DNA of 64,000 nucleotides, from assembly GCF_000277795.1 (NCBI RefSeq), contig NC_018149.1:465160-529159 (forward strand), read 5' to 3'. Below the pieces are notes generated by a model. It did no database searches, was not told the DNA's origin, and saw only the letters and a program-made list of their open reading frames with translations. The translations under genes and the position numbers were made by a program. Below are positions 10,202 through 20,660 of this stretch, in pieces; positions within the stretch are counted from its first letter, which is position 1; each line of letters starts with the position of its first letter. Source of the stretch: Mycoplasma wenyonii str. Massachusetts (GTDB taxonomy: Bacteria; Bacillota_I; Bacilli_A; Mycoplasmatales; Mycoplasmoidaceae).

Positions 10202-10492
10202 ATGGGAAGGAATAAATCCATTCAATCTAATTGCTATAAATATCCAGTAATTATCTTGGAGGAAGATGAGGAAATACCCTATTTTCCTTATAAAACTAAA
10301 AATCTTGAATTAGACCAAGATTCTTTGAACTTATCTTCTAGAAATACATATTGAGATAAAAAGTTGGGGAAATTTGTTGGTCAAAAGTATTGGGAAGAGG
10401 ATAATAGACATCAGAAGATTCAAACTTATGGTGATTATCTCCAAATAATGAATCTAGAAAATCTTTTAACTAAAGATTTAAAGAAAAACTAA
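10202..10492 (+). CDS. Hypothetical protein, possible downstream half of a broken gene
   Basis: 96 residues from ATG 10202 (MGRNKSIQSNCYKYPV) to TAA 10490-10492, with one TGA as Trp. It is acidic, with EEDEEIPYF near the start and a YWDKKLGKFVGQKYW stretch. It has no hydrophobic leader of its own and starts within the region reached by the G9 phase of the preceding ORF, so it may be the body of a secreted protein separated from its leader by a frameshift. No family is recognised. Confidence 0.5.
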
Positions 10493-10521
10493 TTATTACT
10501 TTTCTAAGCTTTAATAAAACA

Positions 10522-10674
10522 CTAATCGTTATAAATTACCTTGACTGAATCATCAATTTCTATCTTGTCTGCTGAATAAGTAATCAGTGGTTTTTTACTT
10601 AATTGTTGTGCTGCAAAAACACCAGCAAATCCCGAAATTATCATAGGAAAAAAATACTTAATAGGTAACATCAT
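10522..10674 (-). CDS. Very small secreted/membrane protein
   Basis: 50 residues, ATG ATG at 10669-10674 to TAG 10522-10524. The first half is hydrophobic (PIKYFFPMIISGFAGVFAA) and the second polar (KIEIDDSVKVIYND). Its plan is like the longer minus-strand gene 20354-20641 (hydrophobic leader after a PVKYLL start), so it may be a shortened relative. Support is only the clean ORF and the signal-like start. Confidence 0.45.
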   Translation of the reverse strand: MMLPIKYFFPMIISGFAGVFAAQQLSKKPLITYSADKIEIDDSVKVIYND

Positions 10675-10820
10675 AAGCTTTTTTAAAAGTTTAGAGTACT
10701 TTACAAAACTATTTAGTTGTTACTTTTCTTCTTAATAAATGAGAGTTAATATTTGATTTCATTGGATTCAAATAAAAAGACCAAAACTTCTAGAGTTTTA
10801 ACTATTTGAAGCTAGAGGGA

Positions 10821-11437
10821 TTAAGAGAGCGAAAGAGTTGTTGGTCTATGGAAATCACTACTCTTAATTGTTTGGGAAAAAGATTTATTAGATGGTGGTT
10901 GTTTATTTCCGCAAGTTAATTCATAATTATCACCTTGTTTTGTGATTTGACAATTTTGGCTTGGATTGAATGAGCTTCCAGCTCAAGGTCTCAATCTATT
11001 CATAATATCAATTGATCCTCCGGAGAAGTGTAGTGTTGAAAATCCCGCTCTTTTTTTATTAATACTTGTAATTTGCTTTACTCGTTGAGAGACAGGAGAC
11101 TTTCAGTTATAGTGGAATCAAAAGGCTTCTGGCTTATCGGCACTTAAATTGATACATACATATAGTGATTGTGTCCAAAGTGGTTTTTGCGAACCTGTTG
11201 TTTCAAAACAACCAACTATTACCTCTTGGCCTACAGACTGTTGTCTAACAATTTCTGCCATCTCATCCATAGGTTTACTTGGTTGAGAAATTTGATTATC
11301 TTGTGTGGCGGGGGGGGAACTAATTGCACTGAGGGCTTAAGAGTAAATGTTTCATTGTGAAAAGCAAATGATAGTGGTACAGTAGAAGCTATTCCTAATC
11401 CAGAGAAACCTTTAGCAAGAATAGTTAAAAGTGACAA
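10821..11437 (-). CDS. Secreted protein switched OFF by a C8 tract
   Basis: TTG 11435-11437 starts MSLLTILAKGFSGLGIAS, a signal-like leader. After LVPPPP encoded by the C tract the present frame ends within about 30 codons, at TAG 11231-11233. Shifting by one base at the tract opens a continuous frame of about 160 codons to TAA 10821-10823 (MDEMAEIVRQQ, then VIVGCFETTGSQKPLW, then LHFSGGSIDIMNRL), with TGA as Trp. The span is one base short of a multiple of three, so C9 would give one intact protein of about 205 residues. The coding strand carries C here, giving proline instead of glycine. No known domain. Confidence 0.75.
11310..11317. repeat. Homopolymer G8 (C8 coding), gene OFF
   Basis: Interrupts the minus-strand gene 10821-11437. 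One further base would restore the frame. Confidence 0.9.
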
Positions 11438-11558
11438 GATGAAAATCCTAAATTGTTACTGAAATTTTAAGTTTCAGTTTTTCTATATATAAAAACCTAA
11501 AAATTAAGGATTTATTTCAGTAATGTGAATGAATATAGGTAGTTGTACTTGAAACCTC

Positions 11559-12077
11559 CTATCTTAACCAATTTACAGAATTATCTTCTTTTGTTCATTT
11601 ACTCCCATCATATATTCACCTTTTCTTCCAAAGTGTTAATTTGCATTTATCTTCCTTAACTTCTCCTTTTATTCTTCTTCACTTTTTCGTTCCATCACTT
11701 CCTCCCCATTTTCATTTATTGCCTTGCCAAGCTCCCTCAACAACTAAACCTCAGCATTCACTTTCATCTTTCTTTAATATTCATCAGCTCTGTTTACTAT
11801 CTCCTCCTAAATACTTTCACTGCCCTTCTCACTTATATTTACCATTTTTCTCCACCTTTCATCCATTTGCGCCACTACTTCCTTTTAAGTTGCTTAAATC
11901 TTCGTTTTCCGCCTTCTTATATATTTCCTTACCTCAACCAGCTTTTATATTTACAGACCTAACTTGTTTACTGTCTCCCCCCCCCGAGCTCAAATTATTT
12001 ATTCCCAACACCCCGACTCCACTTCCGCTAATAACTATTGCAATTGCTTTTTCAATTATTCCTTTTCAAGCCCACAT
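11559..12077 (-). CDS. Trp/Lys-rich secreted protein, tract ON (family of two)
   Basis: 172 residues, ATG 12075-12077 to TAG 11559-11561. The leader MWAWKGIIEKAIAIVISGSG is followed by NNLSSGGGDSK, where TCG GGG GGG GGA uses the G9 run in frame. The body is unusually rich in Trp and Lys; roughly half the Trp are TGA (for example KVEKNGKYKWEGQWKYLGG, SECWGLVVEG). A paralogue with the same leader and the CWGLV core lies at 55075-55579 but is out of frame at its G9 tract. Function unknown; surface exposure inferred. Confidence 0.75.
11977..11985. repeat. Homopolymer C9 (G9 coding), gene ON
   Basis: Encodes Ser-Gly-Gly-Gly in the gene 11559-12077. Nine G are the in-frame number here because the run begins in a TCG codon. 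Confidence 0.88.
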
Positions 12078-12191
12078 ACCTAACTCTTTTTTTCTTGATT
12101 CTACCCGCTCTTAACATTTCAACCTCCTAAATTACTAAAAATTTGTGTCTTGAATTAAGCCTAGTATTAGTTAGTCTAAAAATCTAAAGTT

Positions 12192-13313
12192 CTATTTCAA
12201 TAGCTCTTGAGTTCAAGTTGGTCTTTTTATAGTCCCTCACTTTATTTCATTTTTTTCTCCTTCTCCAATCCCTGTTTCACTAATTACTACTTGATCTAGT
12301 CTAACTCCAATAGCTTCATTAATCTTGTCTTCGACTTCAATTTCTTGAATCAAACTTTTGTGTCCCGCGAACTTCTTTTTCATTTTTGAGCTATCACCTA
12401 ACACAAAAATATCTAGAGGGAAATATTTTTCTCTTTGTTCATTTCACTTTTCAATCACCAATCATCCTAGTTTTTGTTCTCCCTTCTTTCCCCAAACTAT
12501 TCCGGTATTGTTATAAAACACCTCTCCATCTTGAACATTTCCCATAGTTTCACTTATATTCATTCCAAAATTTTTAAGTCTCAGTCACCCCTCATAATCT
12601 TGTTCCGGCATACCTGTGCCACCACTCCTAGTTTTGGACATATATTTACCACCTCTAGCAACTATAAAGCCCTTTTGTATTGATTCATGTAACTTCTTAT
12701 TTTTTGCTTTATCTCATTCACTAAACTGCTCATTTCCAGCTTTTCATCCATTAATATCAATTACTCCTTCCTTTCAAATCTTCTTTTCTTGTTCAGTTGC
12801 ATTTGAACTTCCACTCCCTACGTCTTGAGGGTTTGATACAACCGAAGGCATCAAATAGATAGATTTTTCTCCTTTAGCAATAATTAGTCAAATGTTTTGA
12901 GATTCTTCTTTAGTTATTTCTTCGACTGTTCCTTTTGCCCCCTCCGAGCCTAACTTAATTTTTGACAATCCAATCAATCCTTTAATTCCTTTTTCAGCTC
13001 TTTCGCCTTGTATTGATTCACTCTTAATGAATAACTTATAAATACTTCTTGTTTCAGTTTCAATTAATTGTTTTCACTTCTCTTCACTTATTCCTTGTCA
13101 AGTATCTTTACTGAGTGTTCAAGTCTCATCTTGTTTAGTACCTGAGTTTGACTTGCTACTTTGATTTTCTAGATCTAATGAAAGAGATAATTTGAATTTC
13201 CTTAATCCTTCCGAAAATATGTCAGAAGAAGATCCATAGTAAATTAGTGGGCTCCCTCCAGTCCCCGCAAATACTAAAACTTTTCTAAGAAGTAGAGGGT
13301 TTATTGAAGGCAA
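12192..13313 (-). CDS. Surface paralogue, array 1 unit gene a (copy 2)
   Basis: 373 residues from TTG 13311-13313 to TAG 12192-12194. Leader LLLRKVLVFAGTGGSPLIYYGS; then a middle block with IWLIIAKGEKSIYLMPSV, a Gly-rich VARGGK block, the FPLDIFVLGDSSK motif, and a C-terminal GVRLDQVVIS-TGIGEG stretch ending WGTIKRP. These five blocks define the array family. It corresponds to 16835-17938 in the other three-gene unit. Its 5' region is part of a 197-bp near-identical direct repeat. No homopolymer tract is present, so it is not switchable that way. Role unknown; probably a surface protein under diversification. Confidence 0.8.
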
Positions 13314-13490
13314 AGCCTAAACAAGAAACACTCAAACCTATAAGGAGTTTATTCTGTTGAGGCTATAAACAAATGACCAAGAAATAAACTATTTCAGAAG
13401 TTCTCGAGTTAAAGAAGGTTTATTTATAGTTCCTCACTTTATTTCATTTTTCTTTCCACTACCTATTCCAGTGTCACTAATTACTACTTG
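13294..13490. repeat. Direct repeat, 197 bp, copy A
   Basis: Nearly identical to 17919-18115, three differences seen. It covers the start of gene 12192-13313, the spacer, and the 3' end of gene 13389-14525. Confidence 0.9.
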
Positions 13491-14525
13491 ATCTAATCTG
13501 ACTCCTATAACTTGAGAGATCTTGTCATCAATTGTTATTTCTTGATTTAGATTTTTAGAAGAATTTTCCTTATCTTTTAATTTTGTGGAATCCCCTAATA
13601 CTTTGATATCTAATGGGAAATATCTCTTATTCTTTCCTCCCCTCCTGCATCCCAAATTCATCCTCATTCCCGTAATTTTTCCAGCATTTAAACTTAACTT
13701 TTCTCCTTTTGTCTTCTCTCTGTCATAAACTGCTAAACCTTTCTCCTTTTCTACACCATCTTCATAGTAAACAATGTCTCAACCTTTTCTCTTTAACTCT
13801 TTTATTTTTCCTTCTTCGTTTCTTACAAGACTACTGGCTCTCGTTATCCTAATTCCGGAACTGTATTCTTTTTCGAGGCATTTATTATGTTCCTCCTCTC
13901 ATTTGTCTTCTTTATCAAATTCCCTTGTTCAAGATGCAATATCTACCACCCCCTCTTCATTTATTTTCTTATCTGCTTTGCTATCTCCTAATCCTGTTCT
14001 CCCTTCACTAGAAGCCCTTACTGCTGGAATTAAATAGATAGAGCTTTCACTCTTTGCAATAATCAATCAAACTCTCTTATCTTCACCAACAGCTATTTCT
14101 TCTGTTCTTACCTCTTTGCTTTTCTCTCCATCAAAACCTCCTCAACTAGCCTTGATTAAAGCTAAAGCTCCTTTAGCTGATTTGTCTCCTAGCTTCTCAT
14201 CTTCTTCTTGAATCCATGAACTTCTAAAAGCTAATTTATAAGCACTTCTAGCTGTCTTACCAGATAATTCTCCTCATTTGCTTTGTTCTACTCCTTGTCA
14301 CTTATCTTTCTTTAAACCTTCAAGTCAATAACTTTTCTCTGCTTTCTTAGCTTCTACAGACCCCCCTGAACTGCCTTGACTATTTAAATTCAGGTTTAAA
14401 GTTCACTGAAATTTTCTTGGTAATTCTGCAATTTTAGATGAAGAATACACTTGGAGAATTAAGGGGCCTCCACCGGCCCCTACAATAGTTAAAGCTTTAA
14501 CAAGAAAAGTTGCTAATCCTCTCAT
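13389..14525 (-). CDS. Surface paralogue, array 1 unit gene b (copy 2)
   Basis: 378 residues, ATG 14523-14525 to TAG 13389-13391. Leader MRGLATFLVKALTIVGAGG, then GSSGGSV encoded partly by a G6 run (too short to count with the others), the IIAKSESSIYLIPAVRAS block, ITRASS block, FPLDIKVLGDSTK and GVRLDQVVISDTGIGSG. The partner in the other unit is 18014-19153, in which the same Gly position carries G8. Codon use and TGA=Trp match the neighbours. Probably surface exposed by analogy with the leader; no enzymatic motif seen. Confidence 0.8.
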
Positions 14526-14526
14526 C

Positions 14527-14543
14527 TTATCTTTAAAAGATAA
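14527..14543. promoter_or_regulatory. Near-palindrome before a surface gene start
   Basis: TTATCTTTAAAAGATAA lies directly upstream of the ATG of gene 13389-14525. It is repeated with one change before the ATG of 18014-19153. It could form a small 5' hairpin or an operator, but AT richness makes chance likely. Confidence 0.25.
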
Positions 14544-14686
14544 ATTTTACATATTTTGTGTTTATTTGTATTATTGTGTTTTTTGGGAATTTCAATAAAG
14601 AATCTGAAAAATGCTCTCTTAGCTAAATGGAAATTACAGTATCAAAAGTTTTTTGTTTTTGAATAAAAAGTTAAAAAATTGAGGTT

Positions 14687-15793
14687 TTATTTCAATAATT
14701 CTGGAACTCAAGTGAGTCTATTCACGGTCCCCCATTTCAGTTCACTTCCTTTCTTGATTCCAACTCCAGTTTCGTTGAACATTACTTCTTCTCATTTATA
14801 GATACCAACCTCTTCAATTTTTTCACTTACTTTAACTTCAGACCATGTAGCTTGAGATCTGTCCTTCAGCTCTTTTAGAATTGTCCCTCCTAATTCCTTG
14901 ATTTCTAGAGGGAAATATCTTACACTTTTATCCTCTTGAGCACACACTTTACCTCGATTATTTTTTTCCGCCAAGATTCCAGCGTTTTTATAAATCACCA
15001 CATCTCCCTGCTTTCTTCCGTTTTTTTTCTGAACAAAACTATCAATCGTACTACTTCGGCCTCCATTACCTCCCCACCCAAATCTCCCTCCATAACCTTT
15101 TCCACCTCTAGCAATTACAAATCCATCCTTAAGTCTTTCCGTTAATTCCTTGATCTCCCCATCCCCCAATTTTCCACTATCTTTTCAGTTCTTAAGATCA
15201 CCTATTCCATCTCTTCAAACTCCATTTACCCCTTCTCAACAACTATTATCACTTCTTTGTCATCTTCCAAGATTTCCTCACAATTTTCTAACAGCCGGAA
15301 TTAGATAAGTTGACTTTTGACTTTTAGCGACAATTAACCAGACAGCCTTTGCCTCTTCTGCTGAAATCTCTTCCAGTGTTACCTGACTAATATCTCTACC
15401 CCCTGTTTTTTTCAAACTAACTTTGAACAAACCAAGTCCTCCCTTGACTGAATTATTTCCCAAGAAACTACTCTCTTCTCGTGTCCATTCTTTCTTGATC
15501 ATTAACTTATAAATAGTTTTTGCACCTCCATCTTCTACTTTGTTCCAACTACTAAGTTCCAATCCCTGTCACTTTTTCTCTTTTGAGGTTCACTTGCCAC
15601 CTTTTTGCTCAATCGAGTCCTCTGTCTTTTTACCCTCTCCGTTATCCTTTAGTGTTCATTTGATTTTTCTATTAGCCCCAAAATTAAAGATTTTAGGGGA
15701 CCCAAAATAAAATACTGGGCTTCCTCCGCTACTAGCGACAATTAAAATCTTCCTAAGGAGATTAGGACTAATTCCTAGTAATCCCGAAAGCAA
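14687..15793 (-). CDS. Surface paralogue, array 1 unit gene c (copy 2)
   Basis: 368 residues from TTG 15791-15793 to TAA 14687-14689. Leader LLGISPNLLRKILIVASSGG, then KIKWTLKDNGEGKK, a WLIVAKSQKSTYLIPAVR block, VIARGGKGYGGRFGW, the FPLEIKELGGTILKELK block and a C-terminal W(E)V-EI block. Its counterpart is 19247-20350. Two hundred bases of its 5' half (15465-15664) recur perfectly inverted at 16057-16256 in a pseudogene, showing recent gene conversion or inversion. No tract. Function unknown. Confidence 0.8.
15465..15664. repeat. Inverted repeat arm 1, 200 bp
   Basis: Perfect reverse complement of 16057-16256, checked base by base. Similarity falls sharply beyond both ends. The 392-bp spacer holds the start of gene 14687-15793 and noncoding sequence. 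Confidence 0.95.
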
Positions 15794-16056
15794 AAGAATA
15801 CCCTTTTCCCTGTATTTTCAAAAATTTTATTTAGGACCCTCACGCTCTAAACCGCCTTTAAATTACTCTCGATTCATCTTTTTTAAACTCACTATCATCA
15901 ACCCTTAAAAACTCCCAACTTTTTTACGACCCATAAATCAAACTTTCCTAACAACCCCTTCTTCCTTTCAAAAACCAACATCTATTTAAACTCCTTATCT
16001 TCCTTCCGTTATAAACATCAAACCATCCATCCGAAAAGAGATTTTTTATTAAAAAC
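15794..16056. other. Noncoding spacer inside the inverted repeat
   Basis: 263 bases, pyrimidine rich on the plus strand. A minus-strand frame through 15948-16181 is open but overlaps the inverted repeat and its sequence matches nothing recognised. No gene is called. Confidence 0.5.
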
Positions 16057-16256
16057 ATCAAATGAACACTAAAGGATAACGGAGAGGGTAAAAAGACAGA
16101 GGACTCGATTGAGCAAAAAGGTGGCAAGTGAACCTCAAAAGAGAAAAAGTGACAGGGATTGGAACTTAGTAGTTGGAACAAAGTAGAAGATGGAGGTGCA
16201 AAAACTATTTATAAGTTAATGATCAAGAAAGAATGGACACGAGAAGAGAGTAGTTT
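16057..16256. repeat. Inverted repeat arm 2, 200 bp
   Basis: Perfect reverse complement of 15465-15664; forms the first part of the plus-strand pseudogene. Confidence 0.95.
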
Positions 16257-16816
16257 TTCGGGAAATAATTCAGTCAAAGGGGGACTTGGTTTGTTCAAAG
16301 TTAGCTTGTCAAAGACTGGGAAGCGGACGACAGAGGGAGCCAAGTTGGAGGAATTGAGTGAAGATGAAACAAAAGCTATTTGATTGATAGTTGCTAAAGG
16401 GCAAAAGTCAACTTATCTAATTCCGGCTGTTAGGGCTTCTAAAGAAAGTGGGAAGCTTGGGGCATACAGAGGAAGTAGTGGTAATTGCTGAACTGGTGTT
16501 TATGATGTTTGTAATAATGGAGTTAGTAATCTTAGGGGCTGTGAAAGGTGATGAGGTCGAAAAATTAAAGGGGAGTCTCAATAATGGATTCATAATTGGT
16601 CGAGGCGGAAAAGGATATGGAAGTAGCTTAGGATGAGGGAGTAGGGGTGGGAGAAGTAGTGATATTGCTAGTTTTGTTAAAAAGAAGCGAGGAAGAAAGC
16701 AGGGAGATGTGGTGATTTATAAGAATGCTGGAATTTTGGTAGGAAAAGATCGAAGGGGAGAAGCTTGTGGGAATAACAATCAAAAGACAAGATATTTCCC
16801 TCTAGATATCAAATAA
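16057..16816 (+). pseudogene. Inverted, truncated paralogue of array gene c
   Basis: Plus-strand reading begins abruptly in the KWTLKDNGEGKK block with no leader or start, passes WLIVAKGQKSTYLIPAVRAS, shifts frame near 16545, resumes at GFIIGRGGKGYGSSLGW and ends at FPLDIK-TAA (16814-16816). It lacks the last 75 or so residues of the family. So it is broken at both ends and in the middle. The first 200 bases are identical to the reverse strand of gene 14687-15793, while the rest differs from it, so a converted patch sits on an older copy. It may serve as a silent donor; that is inference. Confidence 0.8.
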
Positions 16817-16834
16817 TTTTCAAAAAAATTAGGT

Positions 16835-17938
16835 TTATTTCAACAATTCTCTAGTTCAAGAAGGTCTGCTCACATGCTCCCAATTTATTTCACTTTCACT
16901 TCCATCTCCAATCCCAGTCTCACTAATTACTACTTGGTCTAGTCTAACTCCAATAGCTTCAGTGATCTTGTCTTCAATCTTTATCTCTTGAATTAGACTC
17001 CTGTAATTTTCAAATTCTTTTTTTAACTTTGCTTGTTCCCCGAGGATATCAATGTCTAATGGGAAATATTTACTTATTTTTACTGTTCCAGATAGCCAGC
17101 TTACCTGTACCTCTTCAACTATTACGCTGGCATTTTCATACAAAATATTTCCTTTTCCAGTTAAACATCCTATTGTCTTATCGACTTTCACTCCAACTTC
17201 CATTCCCATTCCTTTAAATTTTTTTCACCCTTCGTAATCTGTCATTTGGTTTTGTCCTCATATCTGACCTCCCGTTCCGCAGTCCAAATTTCCTTTTCTA
17301 GCTATTGAAAATCCAGATTTCAAAGACCCTCTTAAATTCTCACTTATTTCTTTACCACTATCTCCAGAATCTTGATTTTTTCATTCTCCGATGTTTGTGA
17401 CTCCATTTGTTCAAACTTCTTTTGCCTTTTGATCTTTTTGATTCTCAGAGGTTCTAACTGCAGGAATCAAATAAATGGTTTTTTCTCCCTTTGCAATAAT
17501 TAGTCAAATGTTTTGAGACTCTTCAGGAGTTATTTCCTCAATCTTTGGTTCTTGCCCCTCCCCAGCTCAGCTAACTTTTAATAATCCAACAACTTCTCTG
17601 ATGGATTCATGATTAATGTCAATATTCTTTTCATTTTTTATTCATTGCTTTTTGAAAACTAATTTATAAATATTTCTTGTTTTGCCGTTAGTTACTGTTT
17701 TTCATTTTTCACTCTCTATTTCTTGTCATTTATCTTTACTAACTTGTCAACTGTTATTTCCTCCTAGTTTCTCTGATACTTTTTCTTTGTTTCCTTGATT
17801 GACTTCTATTGTTCACTTAAACTTTCTATTTTCTTCTGAAAAAATACTAGAGGTGTTTCCGAAATAAACTAAAGGGCTTCCTCCAGTTCCTGTAAATACT
17901 AAAACTCTTTTAAGTAATAGAGGGTTTATTGAAGGCAA
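16835..17938 (-). CDS. Surface paralogue, array 1 unit gene a (copy 1)
   Basis: 367 residues from TTG 17936-17938 to TAA 16835-16837. Leader LLLKRVLVFTGTGGSPLVYFG, IWLIIAKGEKTIYLIPAVR block, SIARKGN block, FPLDIDILGEQAK and GVRLDQVVISETGIGDG. It is the counterpart of 12192-13313; the start region and 5' flank are shared nearly base for base. The C-terminus ends in the family's ELL-K tail. No homopolymer. Surface role inferred from leader and paralogy. Confidence 0.8.
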
Positions 17939-18115
17939 AGCCTAAAAAAGAAACACTCAAACCTATAAGGAGTTTATTCTGGTGAGGCTATAAACAAATG
18001 ACCAAGAAATAGACTATTTCAGAAGTTCTCGAGTTAAAGAAGGTTTATTTATAGTTCCTCACTTTATTTCATTTTTCTTTCCACTACCTATTCCAGTGTC
18101 ACTAATTACTACTTG
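17919..18115. repeat. Direct repeat, 197 bp, copy B
   Basis: Matches 13294-13490 with three differences. It marks the same junction (start of gene a, end of gene b) in the other three-gene unit. Confidence 0.9.
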
Positions 18116-19153
18116 GTCTAATCTAACTCCAATGACTTGAGTAATTGTGTCTTTAACTTCTATTTGTTGAGTTAGGTTTCTAGTTGAACTTGTTTTATCT
18201 ATCAATTTTGTTGAACTTCCCAATACAAAAATATCTAGTGGAAAATATCTCTTGTTTAATCCATTTCCGCATCTACTTCTAAATCCATTTCTGATTATTT
18301 TTCCTGCATTTAAATTCATTTTTTCTCCTTCATTCTTCTTTTGATCAAACTCCCTTCAATCAATTGATTGTTTTCTGTCTCCATCGTAATAAAAAATTCC
18401 TAACCCACCTTCTCTTTTCAACTCTTTTATTGTTCCTCCTCCGTTGCTGACAAAGCTACTAGCTCTTGTTATGTTGAAACCTGTTTCGTATTCTTTTGCG
18501 AGACATTCATTATGTTTTTGTTCTCACTTTCCATCTCTATCAAACTTGTCAGTCCAATCCTTAATATCCTTTACTCCCTCTGTGTCTATTTTTTTATCTT
18601 CTTCTCCTTTGCTTAATCTACTCCCTCCTCCTCCATTAGAAGATCTAACCACAGGAACTAAGTAAATTGATTCCTTACCTTTAGCAATTATTAATCAAAC
18701 CTTTTTATCTTCACCAACTTTTATTTCCTCAACTTTCAATTTCTTGTCACTCACACCTTTTCCGCCTCAACTAGCCTTTATTAAAGCTAGAGCTCCTTTA
18801 GCTGATTTTTCTCCGAGATTCTTATCTACTTCTTGAGTTCATGAACTTCTAAAAGCTAACTTATAAACACTCCTTCCCGCTGTACCAGATAATTCTTCTC
18901 ATTTGTTTTTCGCCACTCCTTGTCAACTTTTATCTTCTAAGCCTGTAATTCAGTATCCTTGTCCTACCTCAACTTCTTTCTTAACAGCCCCCCCCGAACT
19001 GCCTTGACCATTTAAATCAATGCTTAAAGACCACTTAAAACGTCTTGGTTGTTCTTCAGTTATGGATGAGAAAGGGTGCGCTGGTAGAATTAAGGGGCCT
19101 CCTCCGGCACCAGCAATAGCCAAAGCTTTAACAAGAAATACTGATCCTCTCAT
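18014..19153 (-). CDS. Surface paralogue, array 1 unit gene b (copy 1), tract ON
   Basis: 379 residues, ATG 19151-19153 to TAG 18014-18016. Leader MRGSVFLVKALAIAGAGGG, then GQGSSGGAVKK, where TCG GGG GGG GCT contains the G8 run in frame. The following blocks are as in 13389-14525 (IIAKGKESIYLVPVVRSS, ITRASS, FPLDIFVLGSSTK, GVRLDQVVISDTGIGSG). A change of one G would end translation early. Within the two three-gene units this is the only member with a long tract, so it may be the switchable one. Function unknown. Confidence 0.82.
18988..18995. repeat. Homopolymer C8 (G8 coding), gene ON
   Basis: Encodes Ser-Gly-Gly in 18014-19153. The paralogous position in 13389-14525 has only G6. Confidence 0.88.
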
Positions 19154-19246
19154 CTTATCTTTAAAAGATGAATTTTACATATTTTGTGTTTATGTGCGCT
19201 TAAAGTCTCTTTCTATTTTTGAATAAAAAACTTAAAAATTAAGAAC

Positions 19247-20350
19247 TTATTTCAATAGCTCTGGAGTTCAAACAATCTTTTTGTCATTCCCTCAGATTAA
19301 ATCTTTTCCAACACCATCTCCAATCCCTGTTTCACTAACTCTTAACTTTTCTCATTTAAAAATTCCAACATCTTCAATCTTTTCGCTCACTTCAATTTCT
19401 GATCATGAAGATTGAGATCTACTCTTCAGCTCTTTTAGAATTGTCCCTCCTAATTCCTTGATATCTAGAGGAAAATATCTTACACCCGTATCTTCCTTTT
19501 CACAGACCTTCTTTCTATTATTTTTTTCTGCTAAGATTCCAGCATTTTTATAAATTACTACCTTTCCATAACTTCTCCCAGGCCTTCCATTAACAAAACT
19601 ATCTATATCACTACTTCTACCACCTTTTCAATTGCCACCACTCCCACCATAACCTTTTCCACCCCTAGCAATTATGAATCCATTTCGAAGTCTTCCCTCC
19701 AATTCTTCGGCCTCTTTGTCTCCTAACTTCCCATTATCCTTTCAACCTTTAAGATCCCCTACTCCACCATCTCAAACATTAATTATCCCCTCCAAACAAT
19801 TTCCTATACTCCTCTTCCATTGTCCAAGTTTCCCATTTTCCTTGTAAGCTCTAACAGTCGGAATTAGATAAATTGACTTTTTACCTTTTGCGACAATTAA
19901 TCAAATAGCCTTGGCTTCTTCTTCATTTATTTCTTCCAATTTCACTTTTTTATCTTGCCTATCTTCCTGTTTCAAATTAACTTTGAATAATCCAAGCACT
20001 CCTTTGACTGAATTATTGCCTTTTACTAATTCCTCTTTAATAAATTCCTTTTTAAGAATTAACTTATAGATTGTCTTTACATTGTTATCTCCTACTTCGT
20101 TTCACTCTGAAATATCTAAACCCTGCCACTTCTTTTTTTCTGTAACTCACTTATCACCTTGTTTCTCAATAGATTCATCTGTTTCTTCGTTCTTCCCTTC
20201 TCTTTTTAATGTTCATTTGATTTTTCTATTTGTCCCAGCAACCTGAGACTCAGGGAATCCAAAATAAAAAACTGAACTTCCTCCTCCACTCGCAACAATT
20301 AATAATTTCTTAAGAAGACTAGGACTAATTCCTAGTAATCTAGAGAACAT
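19247..20350 (-). CDS. Surface paralogue, array 1 unit gene c (copy 1)
   Basis: 367 residues, ATG 20348-20350 to TAA 19247-19249. Leader LLGISPSLLKKLLIVASGGG, KIKWTLKREGKN, WLIVAKGKKSIYLIPTVRA, IIARGGKGYGGSGG, FPLDIKELGGTILKELK, RVSETGIGDG. It is the counterpart of 14687-15793. The first gene of the minus-strand array in transcription order apart from the small gene 20354-20641, which ends four bases upstream. The array 20641 to 12192 may therefore be read as one or a few long transcripts. Function unknown. Confidence 0.8.
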
Positions 20351-20353
20351 TAG

Positions 20354-20641
20354 TTATCTACTTTGACAAGCGCTTCCATCCCAAGGAATAATGTAGCCTG
20401 AACCTTTGTGTTCATTATTGTTAGGTTGCCTTAGTTCCTCTTCACTCGCAGATCACACTTTAACTTCATTCCCTACCACTAAAGCAAATGCTTTCTTCCC
20501 GTGACATTGAGCCTGATCAGAAACCTTATAACTCTCTAAGGATTTAGGTAATTTATTTACTACAGCGGGAGTTGCAATAGCTACTGTTCCCACTATTCCT
20601 CCAGTTAAAAGAAGATATTTAACAGGCCAAACCAATTCCAA
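20354..20641 (-). CDS. Small secreted protein upstream of the array
   Basis: 95 residues, ATG 20639-20641 to TAA 20354-20356. Hydrophobic leader (VKYLLLTGGIVGTVAIATPA), then a short polar body with two Cys (AQCHGKKAF and GSACQSR), one TGA as Trp in VKVWSASEEE and a WDGSA C-terminus. The stop is immediately before the ATG of 19247-20350. A 50-residue relative may exist at 10522-10674. No known family. Confidence 0.65.
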
Positions 20642-20660
20642 TAACTAACTATCTAAAAAA

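Noticed and set aside
11641-12114. Plus-strand ORF of 157 residues, Pro/Phe/Ser rich
   Set aside because: It is the antisense of the minus-strand gene 11559-12077, which has a leader, a paralogue and an in-frame tract.
15948-16181. Minus-strand ORF of 77 residues
   Set aside because: Half of it is antisense to the pseudogene inside the inverted repeat and the rest matches nothing.
12192-20350. Regularly repeated short sequences as a possible CRISPR array
   Set aside because: The repeats are long coding paralogues, without regular short spacers or cas genes.
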